Source of the DNA: an uncultured bacterium
GTDB lineage: Bacteria; Bacillota; Clostridia; TANB77; CAG-508
Length of the DNA stretch: 8,268 nt
Assembly (NCBI GenBank): GCA_905215845.1
Contig: CAJMRU010000030.1
Span: forward strand, 1-8,268
Direction of reading: 5' to 3'
Made by a program: the position numbers and the translations under genes. The notes under the pieces are model-generated. The model made no database searches. It saw only the letters and a program-made list of their open reading frames with translations, and was not told the origin of the DNA. This document shows positions 6,857 to 8,268 of the stretch, piece after piece; position 1 is the stretch's first letter, and every line of letters starts with the position of its first letter.

Positions 6857-7357
6857 ATGAAAATAAATATTGTAATGGTAGAACCAGAAATACCACAAAA
6901 CACAGGAAATATTGCTAGAACTTGTGCAATAACAGGGGCTAAATTGCATTTAGTTCACCCATTAGGATTTAAAATAGATGATAAATCAATAAAAAGAGCT
7001 GGACTAGATTATTGGGATAAACTTGATATAGAAGAACATAGTTCATTAGAAGAATTTTTAAGTAAATATAAACCAGAAGAACATAATATGTTTTTTGCAA
7101 CAACAAAGGGAAAGACAAAATATACAGATATAGACTATTCAAAAATGGAAGAAGTATTTGTACTATATGGAAAGGAAACCAAAGGGCTACCAGAAGATTT
7201 ATTAGAAAAATATTTAGATAAAAAAACAATAAGAATACCAATGCTTCCAACATTAAGGTCATTAAATTTATCTAATTCAGTTGCTATAATTACATATGAA
7301 ATATTAAGACAAAAGAATTTTGAAGACTTGCAAGAAATAAGTAATTATTTTGATTAA
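6857..7357 (+). CDS. trmL: tRNA (cytidine/uridine(34)-2'-O)-methyltransferase TrmL
   Basis: This SPOUT-class methyltransferase, formerly YibK, uses S-adenosylmethionine to methylate the 2'-O of the wobble nucleotide in certain tRNA-Leu species. From the ATG at 6857 it is 166 aa, near the usual 155-160. Family blocks are all present: the N-terminal VEPEIPQNTGNIARTC (the Asn and Arg region that contacts RNA), the HPLGFKIDDKSIKRAGLDYW block, FFATTKGK, and the knotted cofactor-binding end with LYGKETKGLP, IRIPMLPTLRSLNLSNSVAI and YEILRQ. The protein is cytosolic and acts as a dimer in the family. The gene follows the fold-back element with about 110 nt between, where only weak promoter-like sequence is visible. 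It ends 76 nt before the next gene. Nothing suggests truncation. Confidence 0.96.
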   Translation: MKINIVMVEPEIPQNTGNIARTCAITGAKLHLVHPLGFKIDDKSIKRAGLDYWDKLDIEEHSSLEEFLSKYKPEEHNMFFATTKGKTKYTDIDYSKMEEVFVLYGKETKGLPEDLLEKYLDKKTIRIPMLPTLRSLNLSNSVAIITYEILRQKNFEDLQEISNYFD

Positions 7358-7362
7358 AATCA

Positions 7363-7391
7363 TTGAAAAAAGTCATATAAAAATATATAAT
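7363..7391 (+). promoter_or_regulatory. Promoter of the S1-domain gene
   Basis: TTGAAA at 7363-7368 and a perfect TATAAT at 7386-7391 are 17 bp apart, beginning 6 nt after the trmL stop. This predicts a leader of about 36 nt and independent transcription of the S1 gene, in addition to any read-through from trmL. Confidence 0.72.
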
Positions 7392-7420
7392 AACACCAAC
7401 AAAAGAAAAGCTGTAAATAC

Positions 7421-7427
7421 AAAGGAG
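7421..7427 (+). promoter_or_regulatory. Ribosome binding site that fixes the S1 gene start
   Basis: AAAGGAG lies 6 nt before the ATG at 7434. The frame is open back to a TTG at 7350 inside trmL, but those 28 codons lie mostly in the promoter and leader and encode a Lys/Asn-rich stretch without family similarity. Confidence 0.8.
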
Positions 7428-7433
7428 AAAAAA

Positions 7434-8237
7434 ATGAAAACTTTTAAATTTATACCAGAAGGTTGGAATGAAGACGAAAAAAAGATTTCTAGCATAAATG
7501 AAGCTAAAAATTTGATAAATACAAAAGAAATATTACAAGGCAAAGTAGAAAGCTATGATGAAGACTATAACTTACATATAAACTTAGGAAATGGATTTAA
7601 AGGAATTATTCCAAAATCAGAGATTGAAAATACTAAAGACGGGCAAGACATAGACACAAAATTATGTGTAGGAAAGCTAAATAAATATGTTCAATTTAGG
7701 GTAGAGGGTATAGAAGGAACAGATACCTTGCTTTTATCAAGAAAAGCAGTCCAAGAAGAGGTTATAAGTTCAATACAAAAAGACTTAGAAATTGGACAAG
7801 TTCTTACAGGCATAGTAAAAAATATAAAGCCATATGGAGCATTTATAGAAATTGGCGGAGGAGTAGTAGGATTAGCACATATTGAAGATTTATCAATCGC
7901 AAGAATAAAAACACCATATGAAAGGCTAAAAATTGGACAAAAAATAAATATTGTGGTAAAATCAATAGATAAAGAAAATGGTAAAATAAATTTATCATAC
8001 AAAGAAATATTAGGAACTTGGGAAGAAAATGTACAAAAATTTGTGCAAGGAATGAATGTTAAAGGAATAGTAAGAGAAACAGAAAAAAACAAAAATGGAA
8101 TATTTATTGAACTTACTCCAAATTTAGTTGGTATGGCAGAATATAGTGAAGGGCTTGAATATGGACAAGAAGTTAATGTATATATAAAAAAAATTGACAA
8201 AGAAAAAAGAAAAGTAAAATTAAGTATAAATAATTAA
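7434..8237 (+). CDS. Three-S1-domain RNA-binding protein (short S1-like)
   Basis: This 267-aa cytosolic protein is built from S1 (OB-fold) RNA-binding repeats. The best is repeat 2 (about residues 119-190), with the hallmark GIVKNIKPYGAFIEIGGGVV, GLAHIEDLS, IGQKINIVVKSID and GKINLSYKE. Repeat 1 (about 33-104: GKVESYDEDYNLHINLGNGF, GIIPKSEIE, LLLSRKAV) and repeat 3 (about 205-267: GIVRETEKNKNGIFIELTPN, VGMAEYSEG, VKLSINN) are more divergent. Typical Bacillota S1-like proteins are about 380-410 aa with four repeats and E. coli S1 has six, so this is a shorter relative, often annotated simply as S1 RNA-binding protein. It may help translation or RNA turnover, but a precise role is not shown. It ends shortly before the window edge with a complete C-terminus, and no terminator is visible in the last 31 nt. 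Confidence 0.92.
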   Translation: MKTFKFIPEGWNEDEKKISSINEAKNLINTKEILQGKVESYDEDYNLHINLGNGFKGIIPKSEIENTKDGQDIDTKLCVGKLNKYVQFRVEGIEGTDTLLLSRKAVQEEVISSIQKDLEIGQVLTGIVKNIKPYGAFIEIGGGVVGLAHIEDLSIARIKTPYERLKIGQKINIVVKSIDKENGKINLSYKEILGTWEENVQKFVQGMNVKGIVRETEKNKNGIFIELTPNLVGMAEYSEGLEYGQEVNVYIKKIDKEKRKVKLSINN

Positions 8238-8268
8238 AAATAAAAATCAAAAGACAAAATAAATAGAT

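Noticed and set aside
7350..7433. TTG start for the S1 gene overlapping trmL
   Set aside because: No ribosome binding site at the TTG. The segment holds a consensus promoter, and the ATG at 7434 has a good site.

Overview
The window is very AT-rich (A/T-ending codons, poly-A purine-rich coding strand, strong Shine-Dalgarno sites) and carries RNase Y, an FtsX-type ABC exporter next to a sensor kinase, and a short multi-S1 protein. This points to a low-GC member of the Bacillota, most likely a clostridial or related gut-type lineage. No single gene fixes the genus. All the genes seen lie on the + strand.

Layout. (1) 1-505: the C-terminal part of a sensor histidine kinase, cut by the window edge. 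(2) 503-633: a compact intergenic repeat made of three copies of a 27-nt unit, the outer two forming a perfect inverted repeat. (3) 638-4065: a probable regulated promoter carrying direct repeats 11 bp apart, followed by an ABC ATPase and a large 8-helix FtsX/MacB-type permease. With the kinase, and presumably a response regulator upstream of the window, this looks like a two-component/ABC-exporter module of the kind that senses and resists antimicrobial peptides or similar envelope stress. (4) 4094-4526: a self-contained unit of promoter, small two-helix membrane protein with a highly charged tail, and hairpin. I do not recognise this gene. (5) 4678-6448: a near-consensus promoter, rny (RNase Y) and a good intrinsic terminator. 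(6) 6449-6856: about 400 nt without a gene, dominated by a large nested fold-back of about 216 nt (6532-6747), which is either a structured RNA or a fold-back mobile element. (7) 6857-8237: trmL (tRNA wobble 2'-O-methyltransferase) and a three-S1-domain RNA-binding protein that appears to have its own promoter.

The second half is RNA housekeeping (mRNA decay, tRNA modification, S1 RNA binding). The first half is an envelope-stress/export locus. The parts least explained by known families are the fold-back at 6532-6747, the 27-nt repeat cluster at 503-633, and the small charged membrane protein at 4207-4479. Several long frames begin at GTG or TTG codons upstream of, or inside, a ribosome binding site. 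I moved the starts of rny, trmL and the S1 gene to the ATG that the ribosome binding site supports.
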